Source: JAAFHB01 sp963677935
GTDB lineage: Bacteria; Bacteroidota; Bacteroidia; Bacteroidales; Prolixibacteraceae
Length of the DNA: 64,000 bases
Reading direction: 5' to 3'
NCBI GenBank assembly: GCA_963677935.2
Contig: CAXXEH010000003.1
Location: forward strand, 3,100,001-3,164,000
Shown: positions 43,179-51,980 of the stretch, in pieces
Position numbering within the stretch: position 1 is the stretch's first letter
How the letters are laid out: every line of letters starts with the position of its first letter
Program-made: the position numbers and the translations under genes
Notes under the pieces: model-generated
Database searches by the model: none
What the model saw: the letters and a program-made list of their open reading frames with translations, nothing else
What the model was told of the DNA's origin: nothing

Positions 43179-45451
43179 TTTTTATTGTTTTTTAAATGTT
43201 CAATTTTCACCCGATACTGATCTTCTACCAATCCAATTTGTTTAAATGGTATTTGCTTAAAACCTGGAATTCTCTCAAACACGATAGAATTGCTTTTAAG
43301 CCTGAAATCCATATTCCCGGCATCAACAAAGCCGGGATCATCTTTAAATGCCATGTTATCTGAAAAAGTAAAATCTGCATTGATTCCTACCAAACGGCTA
43401 CTTTCCTTGTATTTTACAATTACATTGTTTTCCATCACATTACGGAAGGGGTACATTCCTATGTAGGTATAACCATCCCTGGTCTTATCCAGATAATTAA
43501 CCAGATTTGGATAATGGGTACTATATGGGGGAACCTTTATATCAACCTCTTTGGTTAACCGCTTCCGGAATAGCCCATTGGGTCCAAAATAAGCTTCGCC
43601 CTGATCGATCAATCTTGCATCCCACCATCTTGATTTTAAATGCAATACAGGCCCATATCCCTCAATAAAGATGTTATTCCTGATCACCAGATCGGAACCG
43701 GCATTACTGTATATGGTTCCGGATGAGGCAACTTTGAAGAAAACATTCCCCTCGACTAAAGACCCGCAAGCGGAATCGTCGAAATAGATACCCATCGTGA
43801 GATCCCTGTCGGGACGTCCAACATGGTGAAAAAAGTTGTTGCGGATGATTTGCCCCCGATCGCTAGGGTCTCTTCCCATATACCAGGCTGATGCATCATT
43901 GGTGTTAAGAGCAACGTGGTGTACCTCATTGAATTCGAAAATATGGTCGTTGCCTCTTACCAAAATCGCCTGCTGCTCGGAATTAAAGATTTCGTTGTGA
44001 CTGACCCTATTTCCGCAGCCATCAACTGAAATCGCGGTTCCCTGGGTTGCAATTCGAGTCTGAAAATCATGAATGCGACAATTATCAACATAGCAATAAC
44101 CCGGAACAAGTTGTATTTTACTTCCTCCACTTAAAACAATTCCCCCGGTACCGGTATTGTAAATTTCGCAACTTTGTATACCATGATACGAACCGGCTTT
44201 CCGGTCCCATCCCGTATGATTGTATAGTTGCATGCTCAAGCTGCCAACTTCTGCCGAAACGGGAACCCCTTCGTATTGGTCGTGAGTTAATTGAGGGAAT
44301 GTCTGTTGGGCCCCCTGCCCCATCATTACGGCAACTGTTCCCAAATTTCGTAAAACACAACCTGCAACCCGGTTGTGGCTTCCCTGCTCAATGTAAAACC
44401 CCATCCCACGTGATACTTCAAAAATGATATTTCGGAACTCGATATAAGAAGCATTCAACAACGACACCATCGGCTTTTCAAGAGTTGAAACGGCAATTGA
44501 AGAAAAAGCTAACTCATGAGGAGGCCAGAAATAAAGGATGCCATTGGCCTCATCAATAAAGTATTCTCCCGGCATATCAATTTCAGTAAAAATATTTTCG
44601 GCAAAATATTGCTGAAACTTTTCACCGCTGCCTATTCCGTACATGTGCGGACTGGCAAGTGTTACCTGTTTCTTATTGGTATTGATTTCTTTTACCAGAA
44701 TCCGGTCGTCGGCATACCCCCGGTTGAATGTCCCTTTGAACCACACATTTTTCAGGCCAGCCCATTTTTCATGCCTGTTGTCAGTATATTCAAAAGTTCC
44801 TCCCCGGACATTTTCGTAATCATTCTGGCGGGGAACCGACCCACTGTCAATTAGTTTCCCGATTCTCATGTATTCGGCATTGGGATACCTGGCAAGCTGC
44901 ATCTTTTCATCGTTTATGAAAAGCTCCATGGAAGAGGTTACAACCGGCAACCCAAAACCGAACTGCTTTTGTTGTCCGTAATCAGTTATACCCAAAGCCT
45001 TTAAATCAACCATTCTGATCTTTGATTTGGCGTTGCGATCAATTAATTGGTTCAGTGTATTTACATCGGTAACAGGTTGTATGGCCGAAACAGTCAGGTA
45101 TTTTCCTCCGATACACCGAATTTCTTCATCGGGAAAAGCCTCATAAACAACAGGAAAACCTTCTTGTCCTGAATCTTCTTCCTGTAACAAAAACGTTTCA
45201 TCAAAAACATACACCCCTCCGCGCAACCAAACAGTTACATTTTCAGGCTTGTTGTTTCCCTTTATATAAATCCTCACTGCATCTCTGGCTTGCTTTAAGG
45301 TTTTAAAAGGCCTGCCAATTGTGCCCGGGTTTTTATCAGAACCTTTGGGGGAAACATAGTAATCAATTGAATAGCCAGCGCCATTGATAAATATCATCAA
45401 AATACCAATCAGGATGCCAACTCTAATATGTTTGTGTGATCTGTTAACCAT
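43175..45451 (-). CDS. Right-handed parallel beta-helix carbohydrate-active protein (GH141-like)
   Basis: A 758-residue exported protein with an N-terminal hydrophobic segment (VGILIGILMIFINGAGYS). The conserved opening YYVSPKGSDKNPGTIGRPFK and later FKTLKQARDAVR match the secreted beta-helix glycosidase/lyase group. Repeated rungs such as GIQSCEIYNTGTGGIVLSGG, ISVDGCGNRVSHNEIFN and IIRNNFFHHVG form the beta-helix. The order of rungs and flanking domains resembles GH141 (alpha-L-fucosidase/xylanase-type), but catalytic residues could not be verified, so a polysaccharide lyase or epimerase remains possible. It lies 37 bp after the GH2 gene and overlaps the esterase by 4 bp. Confidence 0.75.
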   Translation of the reverse strand: MVNRSHKHIRVGILIGILMIFINGAGYSIDYYVSPKGSDKNPGTIGRPFKTLKQARDAVRIYIKGNNKPENVTVWLRGGVYVFDETFLLQEEDSGQEGFPVVYEAFPDEEIRCIGGKYLTVSAIQPVTDVNTLNQLIDRNAKSKIRMVDLKALGITDYGQQKQFGFGLPVVTSSMELFINDEKMQLARYPNAEYMRIGKLIDSGSVPRQNDYENVRGGTFEYTDNRHEKWAGLKNVWFKGTFNRGYADDRILVKEINTNKKQVTLASPHMYGIGSGEKFQQYFAENIFTEIDMPGEYFIDEANGILYFWPPHELAFSSIAVSTLEKPMVSLLNASYIEFRNIIFEVSRGMGFYIEQGSHNRVAGCVLRNLGTVAVMMGQGAQQTFPQLTHDQYEGVPVSAEVGSLSMQLYNHTGWDRKAGSYHGIQSCEIYNTGTGGIVLSGGSKIQLVPGYCYVDNCRIHDFQTRIATQGTAISVDGCGNRVSHNEIFNSEQQAILVRGNDHIFEFNEVHHVALNTNDASAWYMGRDPSDRGQIIRNNFFHHVGRPDRDLTMGIYFDDSACGSLVEGNVFFKVASSGTIYSNAGSDLVIRNNIFIEGYGPVLHLKSRWWDARLIDQGEAYFGPNGLFRKRLTKEVDIKVPPYSTHYPNLVNYLDKTRDGYTYIGMYPFRNVMENNVIVKYKESSRLVGINADFTFSDNMAFKDDPGFVDAGNMDFRLKSNSIVFERIPGFKQIPFKQIGLVEDQYRVKIEHLKNNKK

Positions 45452-45488
45452 TCCTTGTTCTTTTAACTTTCTACTGATTCGACAAATT

Positions 45489-48400
45489 TTAATTCCCCAA
45501 CAACTTGTTCAGAAATTCCATGGCAACAGGATTGCACTTTAGCTTATTATTGAATTCAACCTGAGAGATTATAATCTTTCCCTTGTCCCAATTTTTCTCC
45601 ATCACTGCATGTTTGTATTCAACAGAACCTCGGTTGTTCATTCTGATGGCATTCCCGGTTTTCAGAATCATGCTCCAATCATCAGCCGATAACATGGATT
45701 TAAGGATTGGAGCAATAACTTTTTTTCCATCATCATACCAAAACCGAAAATCACCGGGTTTAAAATCTTTCATCAATGGATGCCCCGACTGTGTTGATAC
45801 AAAGTAACTTTCACCTAAAAGTGTGGGGGTTACATCGATGGCGGAACCTGCAATGGTGTATTTTCCGAGGGGCAAATTGAAAATCACCAGTTTCTTACCT
45901 TCCTTCACAAAAGTTTCAATCCGATCAATGACGGCATCGCTGTATTTGTCGCCGTCTATTAATATTAGCGAAGCATCTCGTTCCGATTGTACTTTGGTTA
46001 AGCCTAAAATACTTGCTATTGGTGTTGAAATTCCATCCTGTTCACCAACAATAAATACCTTTTGTGGTTTGTTTTTTTGAACCGGAAATACTTCGATGTT
46101 CAATTCGTTGTCGTGAATGATTTTCCCATTTTCATCGGCAATAGCTGCCCTCACTTTATAAATGGTGCGATTTGAAACGATTGGCGTTTCCCAGTCAATA
46201 AAACCTTGAAATTTGCTGGAGTTCACAGGAAAATTAGCTGCTTTCTCACCCGAGAAAACAACTTTATTATCTTTTTCGATTTGGTAACTTAAAGTTGCCT
46301 TTTCGCGGAACTGGTTTCCGTCATTGCAAATCCAAAGTTCAATATTTACTTTCTCGTTAGGGAAGAATTTGTCGCGGTCGGACCGGATAGAAACCATTTC
46401 CGTTGAGAGTGCATCCCTGTATGCGAAAAAGGCCTTTTTGGGCTGTCTTTCAACATCCATGATGGTTTTCATCCATCCCGATGGCCACGCATCGATAAAA
46501 AGATGAATCGCAGAACTGACCATCCGCGGATTCCTTCGAAAAGCTTCAGTGGTCATTTTGGTCGTCATTGCCTGATGATTCTGGCTGACATTAATCCAAT
46601 CCTTTTTAGTGTATTGCTCTTCGTACCACAAAATGTGATAAGCTGAAACCTGGCATCGACTAATGTTGTTGGGAATCCAGTTGCCTTTAGCTGTTTTTTT
46701 CAACCAGCTTTCAGGATAATATTTATCCATGATATTTTCTGAATCCAGCCCTTCTGAACCATACTCGCCACACGCGTAATTCCATCCAGGTTTCACGGGT
46801 AGCCAATAGCCTTTGTTCATTTCACCAATGCCTAACCCATGTCCGTTATACCATAAGTTGTAACAATGATTGTCAGGCAAACCAGGTGAAGGGGGATCGT
46901 AATCACCATCGTGCGATTTTATTACCCTATCGGGATTGGCGATATGAACAGCCTGATCGGCGGCGGTAAAAAACTTCAGGTAGTCAGCATATTCTGAGAA
47001 ACTTCGCTGAGGACGGCCTTCTGCATTCGGAAACCGCTCGTTGATATACGTCACCATAATATTGCATGGATGGCTTCTTACCAATCGTTCCATCTCTTCA
47101 ACTTGTCTGATAGCCTCAGCAAATTTTGTCCTTCGCAATACTCCAAACAATGGTAAGTCGGTCTGGGTCAATAGGCCCAACATATCGCAATAGTCGTAAA
47201 CTTCTGATTGTACAGGACGCTGGGTCATTCGCAGGAAGTTCATATTACAAATCTTTGCCAGCAGGATGTCATCACGCAACTGATTCCAGTCTTTGCGCAT
47301 TACACAGCCATCTATATGCCCCATGGTATTTGCCCCTCTGAGCCGTATCGGATTACCATTCAAAAACATGGCTCCTTTGGGCGAATGAATGGTATCCATT
47401 GTAAAAGAACGCATCCCGAATTGCTTTTTGCCAATATCCAGAAGTTCGGCCGATTTACTTTGCAATTTTACCTGAAGTTGATACAGCCAGGGTGTTTCGC
47501 CACTCCATACTTTTGCATTCGGAACAGCAACCGTAAATTTCAGGAAGTTTGTACCGTAGCCCATCGGCAACTCAACCTGTTTCCCATCGTTCGGGATGGC
47601 CCTGTCACCCATTCCATGCACAATGATTGTTGATGGAGTATAAACCTGGTCTTTGTAAACAGTATCCTTAAAATTTTGTCCGTAAATGCTGTAAACAACA
47701 TCAATAAATTCATCGTTTTGCTGCGCATTGTTTATCTCAATCCACACCTCAGCGCTGTCTTTCTCCAACAACGGACGTACAAATAAATCGTTGATATGAA
47801 TGCGTGATCGGGCTTCAACTGAAACATCCTGATAAATTCCCATACCCGGAGGACAGTGGTGCCAGCCAAGTTCAGGATCATCGTAGCCTGGGCCTGTTGA
47901 TGCATAAATCTTTTCCCCATCGGCATTTGGTTTATGGTTAATTACTTTTACCAAAAGTTTGTTCCTCCCTTTTCTGGCTATTTGAGTAAAATCAAATTCA
48001 AACGGGGCAAAAAAACCTTCGTGACTACCCAGAAAATAGCCGTTCATGAACACCTGTGCGATATAATTAACTCCTTTGAACCGAACAAATAAGGCGTCTT
48101 TATTTAACATCTCATCCTTAAGGTCAAACTCTTTGTAATAATAGGTTGTTGCTTCGCCCAGAGGTTCACCATAATGAGGGATTGAAACCTCTTTCCAATC
48201 CCCTTTTCCGTTCAGAAATTCCCCGAAATTTGCTTTGTCTGAATCGGTCTCAATCCTCCAGTTAAATGTTGATAAAGGCAAAATATTTCTTGTCGGTTCA
48301 TATGAAGGGGCATAGTTTTCCATAAAAGGAGCATAATGCGATCGCATTTTTACAAGCCCCCCGCCCAACTCTTCTTTGGTATCCATCTTATCGACAGGCA

Positions 48401-48605
48401 CAAAAGCATAGTCAGCTCCCTTTTGTATGGGTAAATATATCGGATCGAGTACGGGTGGTTGGGGGATTTCTAAAAGGTGCATACGTACAGCAGGTACTTT
48501 ATTCCCAATTAAGGCAAACCTGTCAACTCCCTGGCAAAGAACGATCCATGAATGACACATCAAAAACAGAAAAAAGGCAAAAGAAACTTTTCTTATACTA
48601 TTCAT
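45489..48605 (-). CDS. GH2-family glycoside hydrolase (beta-galactosidase/glucuronidase-like)
   Basis: A 1038-residue exported enzyme with Sec signal (FAFFLFLMCHSWIVLCQG). A sugar-binding jelly-roll domain (KGVNYIAQVFMNGYFLGSHE) and an Ig-like domain precede a TIM barrel (LRGANTMGHIDGCVMRKDWN). Candidate acid/base is E523 in INERFP and nucleophile E614 in CGEYGSEG, a spacing of 91 residues, as in beta-glucuronidases. An extra C-terminal beta-rich part of about 300 residues contains a GATase1-like segment (RASLILIDGDKYSDAVIDRI). It is the first gene of unit U2. A TGTCACC-N16-GTGTC promoter-like motif sits 44-71 bp upstream. Confidence 0.88.
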   Translation of the reverse strand: MNSIRKVSFAFFLFLMCHSWIVLCQGVDRFALIGNKVPAVRMHLLEIPQPPVLDPIYLPIQKGADYAFVPVDKMDTKEELGGGLVKMRSHYAPFMENYAPSYEPTRNILPLSTFNWRIETDSDKANFGEFLNGKGDWKEVSIPHYGEPLGEATTYYYKEFDLKDEMLNKDALFVRFKGVNYIAQVFMNGYFLGSHEGFFAPFEFDFTQIARKGRNKLLVKVINHKPNADGEKIYASTGPGYDDPELGWHHCPPGMGIYQDVSVEARSRIHINDLFVRPLLEKDSAEVWIEINNAQQNDEFIDVVYSIYGQNFKDTVYKDQVYTPSTIIVHGMGDRAIPNDGKQVELPMGYGTNFLKFTVAVPNAKVWSGETPWLYQLQVKLQSKSAELLDIGKKQFGMRSFTMDTIHSPKGAMFLNGNPIRLRGANTMGHIDGCVMRKDWNQLRDDILLAKICNMNFLRMTQRPVQSEVYDYCDMLGLLTQTDLPLFGVLRRTKFAEAIRQVEEMERLVRSHPCNIMVTYINERFPNAEGRPQRSFSEYADYLKFFTAADQAVHIANPDRVIKSHDGDYDPPSPGLPDNHCYNLWYNGHGLGIGEMNKGYWLPVKPGWNYACGEYGSEGLDSENIMDKYYPESWLKKTAKGNWIPNNISRCQVSAYHILWYEEQYTKKDWINVSQNHQAMTTKMTTEAFRRNPRMVSSAIHLFIDAWPSGWMKTIMDVERQPKKAFFAYRDALSTEMVSIRSDRDKFFPNEKVNIELWICNDGNQFREKATLSYQIEKDNKVVFSGEKAANFPVNSSKFQGFIDWETPIVSNRTIYKVRAAIADENGKIIHDNELNIEVFPVQKNKPQKVFIVGEQDGISTPIASILGLTKVQSERDASLILIDGDKYSDAVIDRIETFVKEGKKLVIFNLPLGKYTIAGSAIDVTPTLLGESYFVSTQSGHPLMKDFKPGDFRFWYDDGKKVIAPILKSMLSADDWSMILKTGNAIRMNNRGSVEYKHAVMEKNWDKGKIIISQVEFNNKLKCNPVAMEFLNKLLGN

Positions 48606-48648
48606 AATTCAAGTTGATTTCTAATAAGTTTGAACAAGTTTTAAATAA

Positions 48649-48676
48649 GACACGCCATTTTTAAAAAAAGGTGACA
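48649..48676 (-). promoter_or_regulatory. ECF-type promoter-like motif before the GH2 gene
   Basis: On the minus strand TGTCACC (48670-48676) and GTGTC (48649-48653) are separated by exactly 16 bp, with a T7 run after the -35-like box. The same boxes, spacing and T7 run occur before the FecR gene (58596-58623). The start codon at 48605 is 44 bp downstream. This suggests control by the ECF sigma factor at 48877-49434. Confidence 0.6.
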
Positions 48677-48876
48677 GAAAAAAATTTTATTTAAACCTAG
48701 ACTGAAATCCATAGTTGCAATCTGGAAAAACAATAAGAAATACAGAACCAACCTGCATGTTGGCTCTTCAGGAAGAAGTAATGGAGAACTTGGAACTTAA
48801 TATATAAAATGGGAGACGATCCAACGACTAATCAATATCAGAAAATCGGATTTCCTGACTTTCACAAACTCAACAG

Positions 48877-49434
48877 TTAACAGAAGAAGAACCTTACTGT
48901 GCTTAAATCAATCAATAATTTTCGCATTTTCCCTTTGGCTCGTTTGAGTTGAGTTTTTACTGTATTTTCAGAAATGTTATGGATCTTTGCAATTTCATGA
49001 TATTTCTGACCGAACAAATATTTCTGTTTGAACAGCTCAGCCATTTGAGGAGGAAGCTGGGAAATTGCTTCTTGAACTTTATTAATAATCTCCATATCAA
49101 TCCATTCAGATGAATCATCTCCATTAAAGAGCGCTTCCACATACAAAATATTATGCTTATCATGTACATGAATGTCGCGTAAATAATTTAAACAACGGTT
49201 TTTAACTGATTGATAGAAATAATACTTAAGTGAGACCTGAATATCCAAGCGGTGAGTGTTTTCCCAAAAATAAATAAACAGATCCTGCACAATATCTTCG
49301 CAGACCTGTTTGTCAAAAATGTATCTTTCAGCAAAACGGATCAGATGAGGATAATACTCACTGAAGAGTGATTCAAAAACCTTTGGATTTCTATTTCTGA
49401 TTTCACTTAGTAATATTTTATCTTCAATCTTCAT
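48877..49434 (-). CDS. ECF RNA polymerase sigma factor (Bacteroidota type)
   Basis: A 185-residue extracytoplasmic function sigma factor. Region 2 includes YPHLIRFAERYIFDKQVCED and IVQDLFIYFWEN, which bind core polymerase and the -10 element. Region 4 includes YHEIAKIHNISENTVKTQLK for the -35 element, and no extra domain is present. Such factors are normally next to a FecR anti-sigma gene and a SusC receptor with an N-terminal STN domain. Here FecR lies about 8.0 kb upstream (57403-58569) and the sigma gene is placed between the SusCD unit and the GH2 unit. It probably activates both through the shared motif. Confidence 0.95.
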   Translation of the reverse strand: MKIEDKILLSEIRNRNPKVFESLFSEYYPHLIRFAERYIFDKQVCEDIVQDLFIYFWENTHRLDIQVSLKYYFYQSVKNRCLNYLRDIHVHDKHNILYVEALFNGDDSSEWIDMEIINKVQEAISQLPPQMAELFKQKYLFGQKYHEIAKIHNISENTVKTQLKRAKGKMRKLLIDLSTVRFFFC

Positions 49435-49440
49435 TCTTAA

Positions 49441-49482
49441 TTTTTGAACAATATAAACCTATTTTTTGAACAATATAGACCT
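49441..49482 (-). repeat. Two 20-bp direct repeats in the leader of the sigma gene
   Basis: TTTTTGAACAATATAAACCT (49441-49460) and TTTTTGAACAATATAGACCT (49463-49482) differ by one base and have a 22-bp period, ending 6 bp before the sigma start codon. A TATTTTTG -7-like box on the minus strand (49483-49490) abuts them, so they would lie in the first transcribed bases. Confidence 0.8.
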
Positions 49483-49574
49483 CAAAAATAGAATTAAACT
49501 TTAACCATTTCTAAGAATCAAACGCCTCATAACCTATTTATTGCTTCGAGCTATATAACATTGTAATTAACTAG

Positions 49575-50093
49575 TCAAGGTATAATTGAAACTGCAGTTT
49601 GCGAGATATTTGCCCCAAAATTCAATACTTGGGAAACATTGTCAAGGATCACGTCTTTGACATCAGACATTGCAATCACAGAACCGTTTGCTACGGGAAT
49701 ATTGATATCACGAAGCCCATTTCGACTTGCCCTGGTAATCTCCATACCTACCAATACCTCTATGTTGACATTCGGAAACGTAACATCTGTTACTGGCATT
49801 TCAACAAAAGGAAGGTAATTGTCAGAAAAGTGAAGGATGGCTCCTGCATCAATAAAAAGGTTGATATTGCTTTTTAAAATAATTGGGCCAGTAAGATATT
49901 CTCCATCGGGAAAATAGATAGTTCCACCTTTAATCGAAGCTTCTTCAATTGCGGATTGAATAATACCTGTAACCAATGTTTTACCGTCTTTCGGCGCACC
50001 TGTTTTTGTGATGTTAATCCAATTTTCCGTTTGTTGGTTTACAAATCCAGATAGTATCACCATACAAATGATGCCAGCAATCTTCTTAAGCAT
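49575..50093 (-). pseudogene. GH28 (polygalacturonase)-like remnant with apparent internal deletion
   Basis: A 172-residue frame with a Sec-like signal (IAGIICMVILSGFVNQQT). Residues about 25-90 match the N-terminus of GH28/pectate-lyase-like beta-helix enzymes: INITKTGAPKDGKTLVTGII, GGTIYFPDGEYLTGPIILKS, and NLFIDAGAILHFSDNYLPFV. The sequence then jumps to what resembles a late beta-helix rung (EITRASRNGLRDINI, DVKDVILDNV), with no sign of the catalytic NTD, DD and HG motifs of GH28. A full enzyme would be about 450-550 residues. The best reading is a decayed gene with about two thirds removed in frame; a small stand-alone beta-helix protein is less likely. Confidence 0.65.
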
Positions 50094-50209
50094 GATGTAT
50101 GTTATTTAAAGGATCATTTTTATGATGGTTTAGATGAATGAGCTTTCCGTGTTTTTAGTCCAAATATGTAACCTTCTGGGAACTATGACTGTAATATGAT
50201 TCATGAAAG

Positions 50210-50256
50210 CTAATCAGGGAATCGTATTCGGTCTCCCGAAATACTTCCCTGATTAG
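50210..50256. terminator. Long imperfect hairpin, possible terminator
   Basis: CTAATCAGGGAA pairs with TTCCCTGATTAG (12 bp), and inner GTATTCGG pairs with CCGAAATAC with one bulge. A T-rich stretch follows only on the plus strand, whereas the genes are on the minus strand, so termination of the SusCD transcript is uncertain. Confidence 0.5.
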
Positions 50257-50323
50257 TTTTAAAAAAATTCAAGCATTTTAAAATACATATGCCAGAATGT
50301 TGATGTTCCCAAACGATTATTCA

Positions 50324-50343
50324 ACTCGAATAAACTGAATTTA
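50324..50343. repeat. Shared 20-bp motif ACTCGAATAAA(T/C)TGAATTTA, copy 2
   Basis: One mismatch to 37676-37695. See that entry. Confidence 0.4.
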
Positions 50344-50490
50344 AATTATTTAACAATAGCTATTTGATTCAAACGGAACCTCCTAGATTAATTCATTCCC
50401 TTTATTGAACAACAATTCATGAAGGTTTCCTATGTGAATAATTTGTTTTTAGCGGCCAGATGGCATCGAAGATCAGTGAAGCTTATAGCC

Positions 50491-50508
50491 ATCCGCCAGT
50501 TGGCGGAT
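50491..50508. terminator. Short hairpin after the SusCD-linked lipoprotein gene
   Basis: ATCCGCCA and TGGCGGAT form an 8-bp stem with a 2-nt loop, 32 bp past the stop codon at 50540. No T-tract follows on the minus strand, so it may stabilise the mRNA end instead of ending transcription by itself. Confidence 0.45.
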
Positions 50509-50539
50509 TCATCTTCAGTTTGTGATTTTACAACCATGG

Positions 50540-51526
50540 CTATTTCAACTGATAACGTTTAATGCTGACAGTCATTTCCTTTTTTGTGTTGTCTACCTTG
50601 TTTACAAAGATATAAGCCCGGTATTTGCCATCAGCAGTTTCGACCCAGGCTCCGGATTCTGCTTTCATGTTAATTCCATAATTTGGAGCATTGGTAAAGT
50701 CGAGTGCCTTAAAATCAGGGTCATCTACAAAAATACCGTACTGAAGACGGGAGAGTTGCTGATCTCTTAAGCCATAAACTTTCCAGAAAGGTGTAATTCT
50801 GTTTACGCCTGAAGGTAGAGTAATCGCAGGAAGATATTGGCTGTCGGCACCAGGAGAAACCAATGCATGTAGAAATGAGATCCCGGTAATTGAACGGTAC
50901 AAATAAACAAGGTCAATTTTGTCGGCATTGGCAGTAGCGGTGGCAGTATTGTAAACCGCCATATCGGCGATGGATAAGTAGCTGTTATTACTATCACTGA
51001 GAACAATATCCAATTTCATTTCCATCCTTGCAATAGTATAAGGCCCCATGTTGTACGAAACCGTTTGCCCATTGCTTGCCTTGGCTGAAAATTTAAACGA
51101 TACAGTTTTACCGCGAGCTTCATCTGGAATAATATAGAAATAGCGAAGTGTTGCCGCGCAGGTATCTTTTACAAATTGTACTTCTGTTCTTGTACCTGAT
51201 GTAACAGATGGACCTCCTACGGCAATGCCCACATCAACACCGCTTGTATTAGTATAAAACGAACGGTATTCCAGATAGGTGCCAGTTGCCCCGGCAATAG
51301 TTGGTTCAACCTGAGCCGAAATAAGTTTTCCTTTTTCTTCCGGAAGAGCCATTGCATAAGCAAATTCAATATTCCGGCCTGAGAGATTTGGTCCCAGTGA
51401 GCGTTTTATGCAGTCATTTTGCAATTCTGTTCCCGCAGCGGGGATCGCGTATTCCTCGTCCTGACAAGCTGTAAAAAGAAATGTCAGACATATAATAAAT
51501 ACTAAGCTGTAATATTTAAGTAACAT
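50540..51526 (-). CDS. SusCD-linked surface lipoprotein (DUF4466-like)
   Basis: A 328-residue protein with a lipoprotein signal (CLTFLFTACQDEEY, lipidated Cys about residue 21). Two beta-sandwich-like halves follow, with the blocks IEFAYAMALPEEKGKLISAQ and YNMGPYTIARMEMKLDIVLS. It resembles the DUF4466 family of SusD-associated lipoproteins, which sit on the cell surface and probably help bind glycan. It lies 11 bp after a second lipoprotein gene and ends unit U1. The family name is my best guess from pattern; the lipoprotein and locus assignment are firm. Confidence 0.7.
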   Translation of the reverse strand: MLLKYYSLVFIICLTFLFTACQDEEYAIPAAGTELQNDCIKRSLGPNLSGRNIEFAYAMALPEEKGKLISAQVEPTIAGATGTYLEYRSFYTNTSGVDVGIAVGGPSVTSGTRTEVQFVKDTCAATLRYFYIIPDEARGKTVSFKFSAKASNGQTVSYNMGPYTIARMEMKLDIVLSDSNNSYLSIADMAVYNTATATANADKIDLVYLYRSITGISFLHALVSPGADSQYLPAITLPSGVNRITPFWKVYGLRDQQLSRLQYGIFVDDPDFKALDFTNAPNYGINMKAESGAWVETADGKYRAYIFVNKVDNTKKEMTVSIKRYQLK

Positions 51527-51537
51527 AATTGATTCTT

Positions 51538-51945
51538 TTAAAGTTTCGCTTGAACGGTTATGTAAACGGTATAGGGTTTTCTTACCTGTCGGTTTCCTGA
51601 AATTACCGTGTAAACTTTCGGTTTGGTGAGATCAGAAAAATCAACCTTACCGACAATCTTTGGATCAAGTTTGGCATCAGTTACCAGACTAAACTGAGGA
51701 TAGACATTTTTCAGGTCTGTACCATAAAAAACTTCAACAACTATGGTCTGGGCTACAGTATCAATAACTGCTGACTTTGTTCTTACTGTCTGAAAGTCAA
51801 CCCCCAACAATTCAAAACTACTTACATAACATTGAGTTCTGCCAGTAATTAGCAAACCATCTTCATCGACCGGGAAATCACTACAGCGTATCCAGGTTAC
51901 CGTTACAAAAATGATTACAGAAAATATGATTAAATACTTTTTCAT
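51538..51945 (-). CDS. Small SusCD-linked lipoprotein
   Basis: A 135-residue protein starting at the ATG at 51945 (MKKYLIIFSVIIFVTVTWIR); the longer frame to 51990 lacks a signal peptide at its start and overlaps the SusD end. A lipobox-like TWIRC is followed by one beta-rich domain ending KPYTVYITVQAKL. It resembles the small DUF5018-type surface lipoproteins that follow SusD in many utilisation loci. It is located 35 bp after the SusD stop and 11 bp before the next lipoprotein. It probably assists glycan binding; no enzyme motif is seen. Confidence 0.7.
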   Translation of the reverse strand: MKKYLIIFSVIIFVTVTWIRCSDFPVDEDGLLITGRTQCYVSSFELLGVDFQTVRTKSAVIDTVAQTIVVEVFYGTDLKNVYPQFSLVTDAKLDPKIVGKVDFSDLTKPKVYTVISGNRQVRKPYTVYITVQAKL

Positions 51946-51980
51946 TGTGTATGATTTAATGTTTAGCATTTTTTTCGATC

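Larger units (their letters stand above)
50094..50539. other. 446-bp intergenic region with two hairpins and a shared motif
   Basis: No gene is visible. The region holds a long hairpin at 50210-50256, a shared 20-bp motif at 50324-50343, and a short hairpin at 50491-50508 directly after the lipoprotein stop. It separates the SusCD unit from the GH28 remnant and may contain leftover sequence from a deletion. Confidence 0.6.

Noticed and set aside
47208..47633. 141-codon plus-strand frame inside GH2
   Set aside because: Antisense shadow of a strongly supported glycosidase.
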